Program-made: the position numbers and the translations under genes
The notes under the pieces: model-generated
What the model was told of the DNA's origin: nothing
Database searches by the model: none
The model's input: the letters and a program-made list of their open reading frames with translations, nothing else
Assembly: GCA_049487715.1 (NCBI GenBank)
Contig: CP150548.1
Location: 248,001-312,000, forward strand
Source of the DNA: Pycnococcus provasolii
Lineage: Eukaryota > Chlorophyta > Pseudoscourfieldiophyceae > Pseudoscourfieldiales
DNA: 64,000 nt
Direction of reading: 5' to 3'
In this document: positions 8,962-19,900 of the stretch, in pieces
Position numbering within the stretch: the first letter of the stretch is position 1
Layout of the letters: each line of letters begins with the position of its first letter

Positions 8962-9007
8962 CAGTTGCTTACTTTTTTTTACTATAAATAAATAAATAAT
9001 TAGTACT

Positions 9008-9221
9008 AAATAATTAGAGTCAATAGTCGTCGTACTCGCCGTATTCCACCTCGCTAGCGACAAATGTCGCCAAGTCTGGTACCACCTCCAGTTCCGCCTT
9101 GGCATTCCGCCTGCAAATAATTAGAGTCAATAGTCGTCGTACTCGCCGTATTCCACCTCGCTAGCGACAAATGTCGCCAAGTCTGGTACCACCTCCAGTT
9201 CCGCCTTACCATTCCGCCTGC
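9008..9221. repeat. 107-base tandem duplication at the 3' end of the SPO11-like gene
   Basis: Copy 1 (9008-9114) and copy 2 (9115-9221) are directly adjacent with a period of 107 bases. They differ only at about two positions (GGCATTCC versus ACCATTCC). Copy 2 encodes the last codons and stop of the minus-strand SPO11-like gene; copy 1 lies downstream of that stop. The near identity indicates a recent duplication. Confidence 0.95.
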
Positions 9222-11517
9222 GCATGGCTTTTGCCTCGCTGAGAATGGTGTAATTCTCGGGGAGCGCGACGAGCCACGCGCCGTCCACGATCGTGCAGAG
9301 CATCGCCTCATCTTTCGCCGTGAGAGGTTGGAATGCGATTGCGGTCGTCGAAGGAACGGCGCTGGTAGTCCCAAACGCTGCAGCATCCATCGCAGCAGCG
9401 TAGTCAGCATCCGCCTGCAGCTGGTCGAGGTGGCACTCTCGCAAGCCGAGCAGCTTGAAGTTGCTGCCCAGCGCGTACCGCGCAGACTCCTGCGTCGTGG
9501 TTGTGGCACCTCCATCTCCACCTCCACCTCCTCGAGGTCGACAGCGTTTCTTCACATTGCTGTTCTTCACAATTTCGGCATCGTCGTCGTCGTGCGGCAG
9601 CATCTTCGCGGGACTGGGAGGAGGAGATGGCGGAAGCGGAAGGGTGCTCCTGCTCGGCGGCGGCGGCGGAATGCATGGACCACCATCCTCCTCACCGCCG
9701 CAATCGTCGTCGTCGTCGTAGCATGAAATCGCAGGCACCGTCGGCTCCGTATTGATTGCGATTTGCTGGAGTCTGGCTGTGAGCTGGTGGACGAGAGACA
9801 TCCGTTGATGAAGTGCAGCATCTTCGTCGTCGTCGTCGTCGTCGCAACCTCGCAGCTTTTTGGTCGCCATCATAATCTCTTCTTCATTGGTCAGCTCCTT
9901 CATCTCCTCCTGCCCATGCTGCTCATCTCGCTCATTCTGTGGCGTCGTCGTCTGTGGCGGTGGTTCATTGCCGCGACCGCCATGCACACCGCCATACTTG
10001 TACGTCATTGCAATAGCGAGTCCCGCAGGATTCCAGTCCACGAGTCCAAGAAAAACTACCGCGTTGGCAGCGAAGTAGTCGACGGCTTTTTCGTCGCTGT
10101 CCATCAGCAGACTTTCAGCCATGCATGCGCCCATTTCCGCGCGTAGGTGAAAGCAGAATGCACGCGTCGCCAGGTCGGGCATGCCGCGTGCTGTGACGAC
10201 GACGCAGCCTCCTTCGATGCGCTCCCACACTCTCTGCTCGACGAGTTGCTGGAAGACGGCATCTTTCTCCACGATGATGACGAATTGGGAGTTGCACGTC
10301 ACCTTCATCTCCGCAATCTCGGAAATGTCTCCAGGTATGGGAATGCCCCCCTTTCCCGTCGTCATTCCATCGAGCTGTGCGCCACGTGCGGTGTGCACGA
10401 CAAGGCAGCCTGCGTACGAGCCTTTGGATGAGCAGCACAAGTGCAGGTCCATGCGACGACACTTCAGGAGTGCGCACGCGCTCTTCACGGCACTTGTGAC
10501 GGAATCGACTTTCGGAAAGAGCGGCGATGGTGGTGGTGGTGGTGATGCTGCAGCAGCCTCGAGGTTGCTGCTGTTGTTGTTGTTGTTGTTCGACGACGAC
10601 GACGACGACGGTTTCAAGAAGCATTCGCGTATGCGATCCGAGAGCCGTGCATCGCTCTCGACAGTCGCGGAAGAAGCCAGGGCTTTTATGCAGTCAACCG
10701 GCGCGAGAGTCTTGAGTAGGTAATACAGGTCGCGAATTGTCCTTGTGCTGTTTGATCGTATCAGTTGGTAGGCTGCGACAATGACGACGAGTGTGCGCAC
10801 GTACAGCGGGTTTGGTTTCGAAGTTGACGACGCGGCGAATTTCAAGGCGCTGGTGACTGGGACTGGTTGCTGGTTGGCGTCCAGGCGTGCGTACGTTCGC
10901 ATGAGCGGAGGGGGGGTTGTTGTTGTTGTTGTTGCGGCAGCGGCGGCGGCGGCATCTGCATGTTGTTGTTTGAGAGCGTGCTTGATGTGTTGCAGGACGA
11001 GAGCACGCACGCGATCCTGCACACTGCTCGATCCGTCGTCGTCGTTGTCGTCTTCTTCTTCTCCTTCTGGTTGATTGTTGTTGTGAGAGTAGGGGAACGA
11101 GACATCACCGTGTTGAAGAAGGTCCGTGACCATGCTCATCTCCAGGAGAAGTTGCTGCTGCGAATCCTCGTCGTCGTCGTCGTCGTCGTCGTCCGCAAGA
11201 TAAAAGTCAAGGTATTCGTCGTCATCCTCAGGTATCCTATTCATCGTCATCGCCTCAGATGTCGTCGTCGTCGTCGTCCATGGCTGCATTGGTGGTAATA
11301 AGCGACCCGTGTGGAGTTCGGTTGGAGGATTGTCATTTTCACCACCGTCATCATCATCACCACCAAGAAGAAGAAGGTGACGACCAGAGGAAGAAGGAGG
11401 AGGAGGAGGCTGCTGCTGGTTGTTGTTGTTGTTGTTGTCATTACCATCACGAAGATCATCACGCTCACCCGAAGAAACTACGACATCCATCTCCGAAGTC
11501 GTCAATGCTGAGATCAT
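9127..11517 (-). CDS. SPO11 / topoisomerase VI subunit A-like protein
   Basis: The SPO11/TopVI-A family cleaves DNA through a tyrosine phosphodiester; SPO11 makes meiotic double-strand breaks. The 796-residue protein has the winged-helix segment TIRDLYYLLKTL with the candidate catalytic Tyr at 265/266. It also has the TopVI-A core GIPIPGDISEIAEM, the Toprim acidic motif VVEKDAVF (about 416) and ARGMPDLATR. The metal motif GLVDWNPAGLAIAMTYKYGG is at about 496, and the third acidic position is Asn, which some eukaryotic SPO11 proteins also show. The C-terminal GLRECHLDQLQ and PLTAKDE match the family tail. Large insertions are low complexity: poly-Asp near the N-terminus, Asn/Ser near 310 and Pro/Asp near 560-640. 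This makes the protein about twice the usual length. The frame is open back to 11616 without an earlier ATG. I cannot tell SPO11-1, -2 and -3 apart. Confidence 0.85.
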   Translation of the reverse strand: MISALTTSEMDVVVSSGERDDLRDGNDNNNNNNQQQPPPPPSSSGRHLLLLGGDDDDGGENDNPPTELHTGRLLPPMQPWTTTTTTSEAMTMNRIPEDDDEYLDFYLADDDDDDDDEDSQQQLLLEMSMVTDLLQHGDVSFPYSHNNNQPEGEEEDDNDDDGSSSVQDRVRALVLQHIKHALKQQHADAAAAAAATTTTTTPPPLMRTYARLDANQQPVPVTSALKFAASSTSKPNPLYVRTLVVIVAAYQLIRSNSTRTIRDLYYLLKTLAPVDCIKALASSATVESDARLSDRIRECFLKPSSSSSSNNNNNNSSNLEAAAASPPPPPSPLFPKVDSVTSAVKSACALLKCRRMDLHLCCSSKGSYAGCLVVHTARGAQLDGMTTGKGGIPIPGDISEIAEMKVTCNSQFVIIVEKDAVFQQLVEQRVWERIEGGCVVVTARGMPDLATRAFCFHLRAEMGACMAESLLMDSDEKAVDYFAANAVVFLGLVDWNPAGLAIAMTYKYGGVHGGRGNEPPPQTTTPQNERDEQHGQEEMKELTNEEEIMMATKKLRGCDDDDDDEDAALHQRMSLVHQLTARLQQIAINTEPTVPAISCYDDDDDCGGEEDGGPCIPPPPPSRSTLPLPPSPPPSPAKMLPHDDDDAEIVKNSNVKKRCRPRGGGGGDGGATTTTQESARYALGSNFKLLGLRECHLDQLQADADYAAAMDAAAFGTTSAVPSTTAIAFQPLTAKDEAMLCTIVDGAWLVALPENYTILSEAKAMRRRNGKAELEVVPDLATFVASEVEYGEYDDY

Positions 11518-12131
11518 CGTCGTGGAGAAAGCAAAGCAGAGAGAGAATGCAGCAGAGAGAATGCAGAAGAGAATGCAGAGCTGAGGCGAGACGAGCACAG
11601 GTAAACGACAGGTCACACAGAAGAAGTTGAGAGGGAATGGAATGAGAAGAATGATACTTAGACAAGCGTGCTTTGCCTGCTTTTCCTAAATAAAGTGTTT
11701 CCTGACAAAAAAAGAGGAGGGAGGGAGGGAGAGGGAAAAAATCAAAAAAAGGCCTGCTTCGTTTTTTCTTTCTTCGTCAGGGACCAGCCTGCTTCGTCCT
11801 TCCTTCCTTCCTTCCGTTGGAAACAAACTGTAAAAATAGCCGGCCGAATCAAACCCCGAAATCAAACCCCGAAGGACAACCCCGAAGGATCATAGGAACC
11901 CGGAAGGATGCCTGAGATAGTCCAGAATTGTTCAGTCCAACGACAGATCCCCGAACTCCCTAGGAACCAACGTGGCCTTTTTATGAAACCAAGCCGCCGC
12001 CTTATCCGCCTTTTTTTCCCTTTTTTGTTTCCATCCCTCTCCGACGACGCCCATTTCACACAAAAGTGTTGTTGGTTTCCTGTTCTGTTAGGTTTTCACC
12101 TTGGTGTTTGGTGTTTGTTAACATTGGCATC
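11518..12131. promoter_or_regulatory. Divergent promoter region with a 13-base periodic AACCCCGAA array
   Basis: This 614-base region separates the SPO11-like gene (minus) from the gene starting at 12132 (plus). It holds three exact AACCCCGAA copies at 11852, 11865 and 11878, exactly 13 bases apart, plus a degenerate AACCCGGAA at 11897. It also has AG-rich and TTCC tandem runs (11714-11735 and about 11800-11815). A regulatory role is inferred. Confidence 0.5.
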
Positions 12132-13790
12132 ATGAACTCTTTCTCCGTGAATAATAAGCTTAAGTGTCGGCGCATGTCGTCAGTCGGTGCGTCGTCATCC
12201 TCAGCCTCGTCGGCGGCTTCAACATGGTCGTCGCAACAACACTCTGGGGTGTTTGTCGACGTGGGGGACGACGACGACGACGACACGTCATGGGTGCGCC
12301 GACGCATGCAAATCACGTACACAAGAATGGGCCACATTTTGCAAACGTTGGTGTCGTCGTCGCAACTCGCAGCAGCAACCAACCAACAAGGTCCGCCACA
12401 TGCTGGGACCGCGCTGTTTCCACACACGCCACACAATAAAAGCAACTTGCAGCAGCAGCAGCAGCAGCAGGTGTGGCGTCTCTACGCATCCAAAAAAGAC
12501 GACGACAACTCGGACTCGGACTCCGAATCAGGATCCGATGACCCCAAGAAGAAAAAACAAGACGAAGACGACAACGACGACGACGCGGAAGACCTGAACA
12601 AGTTTGACGACGAGGAAAACGACATGTGGGCAAAGCTGGAGAAGATGCAAAAGAAGGATGAAAGTGCGAAAAAATTCGACGTGTCGATGATGGGAATCTC
12701 GGGGGCGGAACGAGGCGAACAGTTCTCGGAAGGTGTTCTTAAAGAACTGTACGGCGAGAACATCGACGACATCAAAAAGAAGGCGCAGGTGGCTTCCAAC
12801 ATACGTGCACGCAAGAAAGACGAGAAGCTTTCGCAAATTCTCGGCGAGACGGACGTCGAGTACGAAAGAGAGGATGGCGAGTACGAGAGCGACTACGACA
12901 GGTGGGGTGTGCCAACGAAATACAAGAGAAATCCCATCATGCGTATCGCGTTCGCGTTCAAGCTCGGATGGTTCACCGGCTGGGAGGTGTTCCAGGAGGA
13001 GTTCAACCCACGCGCACTTGCGCTTCTAAAACTCTTCTGGAACATGCCCGTGATTGGCTCCGCTCTGCAGGCGAGCACCATCGGGCTGTGGAACTTCTAC
13101 AACGAGTCGAGAGACAAGAACGCGAAAGATCGGCGCGAGGCGAAGCTGAAGTTTCTCAAGTTCCTGGAGACATTCCGACTGAGGATCCGTCACGTGATCA
13201 TCGACACTCCCGTTGCCATCAAGTTCTACACGAAGCGCAAGAGGAGCGCATTCAGGCAAGCTCACCAACTCGGCGTGCGTCCGATAACGTGGATTGACCG
13301 CGTCTTGCAGAATGTCGTGCTGTTCGTGTACCTCAGCTTCGCGCCAAACTGCAGCATTCTCTGGACATTCGCCCTACCTCTCGCTTACGTGCTGTCGTTC
13401 CGCACGATCCAGTGGCGCGAAAGGCACAAGTACGACTTCAAGGACTTTTCACAACGCATCTCCTCGAGGCAGCTCTGGGACATTCCCGGCATGGGAGGCA
13501 AGGGATTTCTTAGGACGCCTGACAACCTCGTGCTCGTGCGTCTGTATCCCATCAAGCTCGAGCAGCTGGTGATGGTGCTCGTACTTGGCACATGGGCAAT
13601 CTGGGGCAATCTTGAGGCGACGGGAGCAATCAGCCTTTTCGGCGAACCATTCGACAGCGTGTTCAGGTTCATCACCCAGCCGTGGTCGAGTGAAGCGGTG
13701 CGTCCCTTCTGGGACACGCGCTTCGTGCCTGGCTTCAACATGCAGGCTCCTCGTGACATTTTCTCCACGTGGGTGCCGGGGATCATGTAG
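12132..13790 (+). CDS. Orphan acidic membrane protein, probably plastid-targeted
   Basis: A 552-residue protein of unknown family. The N-terminus is Ser-rich and contains VWRLYASKKD near residue 118, which resembles a plastid transit cleavage region. It is followed by a highly charged Asp/Lys/Glu segment (about 120-275). The C-terminal half (about 280-552) is well-ordered and aromatic-rich. It has several hydrophobic stretches: IGSALQASTIGLW, VVLFVYLSFAPNCSILWTFALPLAYVLSF and LEQLVMVLVLGTWAIWGNL. I infer a multi-pass membrane domain. ATG 12132 is the first ATG in frame. The gene ends 144 bases from the convergent starch synthase. It could be a lineage-specific plastid envelope or thylakoid protein; the function is not known. 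Confidence 0.75.
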   Translation: MNSFSVNNKLKCRRMSSVGASSSSASSAASTWSSQQHSGVFVDVGDDDDDDTSWVRRRMQITYTRMGHILQTLVSSSQLAAATNQQGPPHAGTALFPHTPHNKSNLQQQQQQQVWRLYASKKDDDNSDSDSESGSDDPKKKKQDEDDNDDDAEDLNKFDDEENDMWAKLEKMQKKDESAKKFDVSMMGISGAERGEQFSEGVLKELYGENIDDIKKKAQVASNIRARKKDEKLSQILGETDVEYEREDGEYESDYDRWGVPTKYKRNPIMRIAFAFKLGWFTGWEVFQEEFNPRALALLKLFWNMPVIGSALQASTIGLWNFYNESRDKNAKDRREAKLKFLKFLETFRLRIRHVIIDTPVAIKFYTKRKRSAFRQAHQLGVRPITWIDRVLQNVVLFVYLSFAPNCSILWTFALPLAYVLSFRTIQWRERHKYDFKDFSQRISSRQLWDIPGMGGKGFLRTPDNLVLVRLYPIKLEQLVMVLVLGTWAIWGNLEATGAISLFGEPFDSVFRFITQPWSSEAVRPFWDTRFVPGFNMQAPRDIFSTWVPGIM

Positions 13791-13934
13791 AGGTGGAGTT
13801 GGATTTGTTTTGTTTGTTTGTTTGATCTTTTTTTTGGTTGAGAAAAGAATGCAACATTATTTTGCTTTTTTGTTTTTTGCTACAGAAATGCAGGCTTTAA
13901 TTTTGCAACAAAAGAAAACACTCTACAAGAAGAT

Positions 13935-16900
13935 TCATGTGTAACCTCTGCGAACAGCCGTGTGGTAAATCTCGTGGTAGTCGATCGACGAACTCGCCCA
14001 ACTCCAATCCTGTTGTTGTGTGATACAATTGTGAGTGAACCCACACAAAAACAAAATCTTCCATTCAAATTTTCAAAGCACGCCATCCAAATCAACCCTC
14101 ATCAGTGCTTGAAATATTTTTGTCAACACTGAAAACAAAACCTTAGTTTTTGTTTTCTTGCAGACAGTACAAATAACATTGAGATAATCACTGGGATGAT
14201 TCGCCACCACCACCCCTGCATGCACACACACACACACACCAAAAAAAATCAAATCAAATCAAATCAAAGAGAAAACGCAAAAGTAAATGTGATTGATTCG
14301 TACCTGCATCATGTTGCGCTTCACGCGTGCGCTCCATGCATCCGGTCTGTTCTCGTAAACGTCTATGGCGCGAAGTAGCGTCTCCTCCAGAGCATTAGGC
14401 TCAGCCTTCTCGAACGAAAATCCCGCACATCCTTTCGGGTCCTTGCCAGCTCCTGACGCCCGGATTGAGTGGAAGGGAGGCGGATGTGTGCTCGAGATGC
14501 GACGATTCCGTGGTGATGGATTCACTTCGTCGCGCCTCGCGAAGGACAGCCGCAACAGCGCCGCCTCGAAATCCTCGCCAGCCTGACGCTTCGCCTCGGC
14601 ATCGTGCCGCTCGCCCGCAACGAAGCTCGTCATGGCGGCTGGCTTGAATTGCTTCGACTCCTCTGACGTGTCCAGGACACGTTTTCCAAAATTGTTAAAG
14701 ATGTACTTTGGCGGGCGCTCGAGCGTCTCAAGATCCACGACGGTGTCCGCCAAGCCACCGGTGCTGCGCACCAGCGGCAGTGCGCCGTATCGCATGGCAA
14801 CGAGCTGCGTCAAACCACATGGCTCAAACATGCTCGGAACGAGCATGATGTCGCATGCCGCATAGCACCAACGTCCGAACGCCTCGTCAAATTGCAGATT
14901 AATGCTCACCACCTGCTCAGGGTATCTGCGCTGCAGTTCGTCGCGCAGCCTGTTGAAGTCGTTGCCAATCCCGCCGTCGCTCGGCGAGCCGAGAATGAAG
15001 AAAGGCACGCCGCTCCTGCAGCACACCTCCGCGGCATGGCGAACCAAGGGTAGGCCCTTCTGATTAGCGAGTCGTCCGACAAATCCGACGAGCGGCTTGC
15101 CGCTGTCGACCAGCTGCCGCAGCTGAGCCGGCCTGGCGTCTGAATTGCTGCGAGCGCAGCTCTCGAGGAACCAGCGCACCTTGCATGCGCGCTTACCCTT
15201 TGCCACGCTCTCGCCGTCGTACACAAAGCGAGGGCCGAGCGCCACGTCGTTGCGAGGATCGAACGAGCTGATTTCGATGCCATTCACCACGCCGTACAGC
15301 TTGTCGACGATCGCCGACGGCTCCGTGCCTTGCGGCGACGGCAGAGGATCGAAGAAGCGTCCGTCATTGATGATTTCGCGTGCATACGTGGGACTGACGG
15401 TGGTAAGTGCGCTGCAGAAGCGGGAGTGGAACATCAAATGCTCGGCGCCGTGGTGCATGTTGTGCACTGTAAGCACGCTCGTGGGTCGAGTGAGCGATCC
15501 GTCGGACGGCAGATGCGAGCCGAGCTGCGACGCCATCTCGCAGGCAAACGACGTCGTCCAGTCGTGCGCGTGCACGACATCCACCGACGTGCCCGCATCG
15601 TAGTAGTCCGCACTGCTGGTCCACAACGCTCCCTGGTGAGAGCACGTGTAGTACACAGATGCGCGGCTAAAACTGCGGAACGTTTCGGTGTCAGAGTTCC
15701 CGCGACCGTACACGCACCCTTGCTCAAATGCGCCCGTGGAGTCGTTTCGGAAAAAGTAGACGGGAATCGTCGACCCGTCGAACCACCACGCGCCGTCCGT
15801 TCCCACCTCGAGCTGACCCTTGCACACGCTCCAGTTCTGATTATCGAAGCTAAACGTGTCCCACGCGCGAGATCCGTCATCGCCGGTAACGAAGCGCACG
15901 GCATCGTACCTGCCGACGTCGTAGTGAGGAAGGCAGATTGACACGCGGTGACCAGCACGAGCACTCTCGCAGCCCAGACCGTAAACGACGTCGCCGAGGC
16001 CGCCAACCTTCGCGATGGGCGCACACTCCGCCGTAATGTGCACGACGTTCAGCGAGCGCACGTCGCGAACGGCGCAGTCCTGGGTGACGTGAACACAGTA
16101 CATTAGCCCTCCGTTGTCGTCCACGAGACGAGGATCCTGCGAACGGTACTTTGCCGAATTGGCATCGTCGTCCGAGAAAGGCTCGTCTGCGCGCACGCCC
16201 GCGGCGTTCGGAACGTCGGTCGACGTCAGCGCCGCGGTGTGAGCCGCGGCCCTTGCCGCCGCCTCGTCAGCCTTCATCAGGTCAATTGCAGCCTCCACCG
16301 CATCCGATCCGTGCACCGTCTCAACCGCGGACGCCGGATCCATTGCAAACGACGCGTCCACGCGCTGCACCCAGTCGGGAAGCGGCGGAATGTCCGCCTC
16401 GAAGGCTGCCGCGAATGCGCTGCCGACGTCGTCGGTGATCGCCGCGCCGGTGCCGCCCTTTGAGGACTTAGCCGCGAGCGTTGACCATGTGGGATCGGAG
16501 GAGCTCACCGGGACCATGCGAACGACTCGCGGCAGGCCTGCAGCCATCGCCATCGCCTCCGCCGCGGGCGTGCCTCGGTTGTACGTAAGCGCGGCGTAGA
16601 TGGACCGCCCTGTGAAGCAGTGTCCGTACAGCGGGCCGTCGACGCTTTTGTACAGCAACTTGCCGGTGCGCCCGAGCGCGAGGCTGGAACCAGCGGGAAG
16701 AAGCGCGGCCACCGAGAGGTGCGCCTGGCGAGACGAGTGGAGCGCGCTGACACGCTCGGCAACACGCGCACCTGCGAGCGCGCCGGCACTCGACACCGCA
16801 TGGCTCGCAACCTCGGCCCAGTCCTCATCCGCGACGAGCGCGAGCTGCCTCGCGAGCGCGGGCGTGGACAGGCTGCTGGGACCCGGGTGTGGCGCCGCCT

Positions 16901-19900
16901 CCCTCGGGTCCGTCCAATCTCCGGACTCGTGGAAGCGAACGGGGCTCAGGTAGTCGCGCTTGCTGTTGTTGTCCCATATTTTGTTGCGCACGTCGCTGAA
17001 GACAAACCCCATCGTCGTTCGCGTTCGCCGTGGCAGGTACACCACGGCGGCATACCATCGCCCGCTGCGCTGGGTGGGATCACTGAATGCCCACGAAGGC
17101 AGATCGTCGTTCGACGATGGAAGCTGCAGGGCGAATGGAACGCGCGGGCACGTGGCACGCACACCCGGCTGCACTCCGCGAGCCACGGCTCCGATGCCAC
17201 CGCCGTCGCGCGTGGTCTTGCTCACCGACTCGTACGGGCTCATCGTGACCGCCGGGCCTGCGGGCGGCGTCACCGACGCCGCGGATGCCGCGATGGGGCG
17301 CATGTGATACGTGACGTGCTCCGCCGCCTCGAGCGAAACGCAGTCCGACGGCTCATCCAGGGTGGTCGCGCCACCCGCGAACGCCGCGCCCCACCGCGGG
17401 TCCGCCGTTCCAGTATCTTTCAGCGCGTCGTCGCTCGTGATGGCCAGGGCGTCTCCCCAGAAGTTGCCCATCGCACGCTGGACAGCCTCCGAGCTGTTCG
17501 CCATGATGTTCTCACGCCTCCTGTGATACTTCTGGTACTCACCATCCTTGGATGAAGATTCCATCATGACGCCGCCCGTGCCTAGGTACCACGCGTGGCA
17601 CGCGACGACGTCGTCGTCCTCGATCGGCGCGGAGGCTAGCTTTGCGCAGCTGTCGCGATTGTACACGAGAATGGCGTATCCCTCCTCGTGCTGCATGCTC
17701 GGCTCGTCCCAGTACCCGCTCGGCCTGTAGAATGCGTACACGCCGGGAACGTACGACAGCGCACCCTTCGCCTCCTCCGTCTCGCGCGCGGTGGCGCGAT
17801 CCGCCACGCGCATCGCAGCCTCGAAGCGAGCGGCGTCGAGGGATCCGCGCGCGCGGCGCTCGACGGCGGTGCGGAGGGCTGGCTGCCGTGCCTGCGCCGA
17901 CGCCGCGGGCGCTCGCATCTCCGACTGCAGCAGCGCCTCGCTGATTGCGGTCCACCAGGTGCTTGACGCTTCCCTTCTGCGGTCGCCGAGAGGTATGCTA
18001 GTGTCGATGTCGCTGGGAACGGCGATCTCGCTCACGAAGTTGTCGCCGTAGCAGTTGTCCCACGAGACGCCCGCACTGTCGCGGAACACGCACGCGAACG
18101 ACGTCGCTGATGTGGGCACGCGAACGGTGGCAGTGAACCACTGCGTGCCCGCTTCGTCGGGATTCACCTCGCCACCCCCGAGCGTTTCGGTCGGCGGTGT
18201 TGCGGCTGCCCGCTTAGCGTCGAACGGCTTCATCGCGATCTCTGACGTTCCGAATCGGAAGTCGTCGAAGCCGCACCGCATAATCACGCCGTCGTAAGGG
18301 CTCTTCAGGCTTGCGCCACCTCCACCGCATCGGTAGAACACCGACACGATGCTTCCCGGAACAAGCTTATCGTTCGACGGCACGGTGAAGAAGCGGTCTT
18401 CGAGCATCGACGCGGCTTGGATGCGCGCCCTCGCCTCCTCGACGCGCTGCTGCCTCGCCTTAATGGCCGCAGACGCAGCCTCCTCCTTCATGGCAATGAG
18501 ATCGACGTCGAGCAGCGCGAGCTCCTCCGCCGCCAGCATTGCCTCGCTCTTGAGGGCGCTGTCCGCGGTCACCTTCGCTGCCACAGCGGCAGCCTCCGCC
18601 GCCTCCGCCGCAGCGACGGATGCCTCACGCTGGGCGGCGATGATGCGCGCTCGCGCCTGCTCCGCAATCTCGGCCGCCTGCTCCTCCGCCGCCATCCTCG
18701 CCGACATCTCCTGCGCCTGCGCAGCACGTATTGCCTCCGCCTCGGCAGCCTCCGCTAGCTCACGCTGGCGACGCTCCTCCTCCTCCTGCGCAATGCGCCG
18801 AGCCTCGAGCAGCCTTGCCTCCTCCTCCTCTCTCAAACGTGCTTCCTCCTCCTCTCGCAGGCGCGCTTCCAGTTCTGCCTGGATTCGCCTTGCTTCCGCC
18901 TCGGCAGCCGCCGCCTCCTCGCGCAGACGTGCCTCCTCCTCCTCTCGCAGGCGCGCTTCCAGTTCCTCCTGGATTCGCCTCGCCTCCGCCTCGGCAGCCT
19001 CCGCTTCCTCTCGCAGGCGTCGCTCTTCTTCCTCCCTTTCTTTTTCAGCACGAATCTTGGCTTCTGCCTCTTCTTGAATTCGCTTGGCTTCTGCTTCCTT
19101 TTCGGCACGAATGCGACGCTCCTCCTCTTCCTTTTCGGCACGAATGCGCGCCTCCTCCTTCTCCTGAGCCTCCTTCTCAGCACGAATGCGATCCTGCTCC
19201 TCTTGCTCCTTTTCGGCACGAATGCGATCCTGCTCCTCCTTCTCAGCACGAATGCGACGCTCCTCCTGTTGCTCCTTTACGGCACGAATGCGATCCTGCT
19301 CCTCCTGAGCCTCCTTCTCAGCACGAATGCGACGCTCCTCCTCTTGCTCCTTTTCGGCACGAATGCGATCCTGCTCCTCCTTCTCCTGAGCCTCCTTCTG
19401 AGCCTGTGCAAGAGCAGCCGCCGCCTCCTCCTGCTCCTTCGCCGCCTTTGCCTCATCCTTTTGTTTCTCCTTCTTCTTCGTCTTGCCCTTCTTCGTCTTC
19501 TTCTTTTTGATTTGATCGTCATCCGACGAATCGAGCGCGTCATCCTCCTCCGTTGCACGAGCTTGCAACTTCTTCTCCTCCTCCTCCATTTCCTGCTGTA
19601 TCCTTTCTCGCTCTTTCACCTTCTCGTCGAGAAGAGAGGAGATGGGGAGCATTTTTTGGCCGTCCTCCTCCTGCTGACTCTGCTGTTGCCTCTTCTCCTT
19701 CTCCGCCCTCAGTCCGAGCGCGTAGATTTCCCACTCCTCCGCCGTGCGTCCACCGATGAGGCGTGACCCGTTCTTTGATGTTGTTGACGATTCTGTGGTG
19801 TCTGTGGTGGTGGTGGTGTCGTCGTCTTTTTTTGTTTTCTCGGCAGGCTTCGTCTTCGTCTTGGACGACTTGGTCGTCGTCGTCGTCGTCGGCGTTGTTG

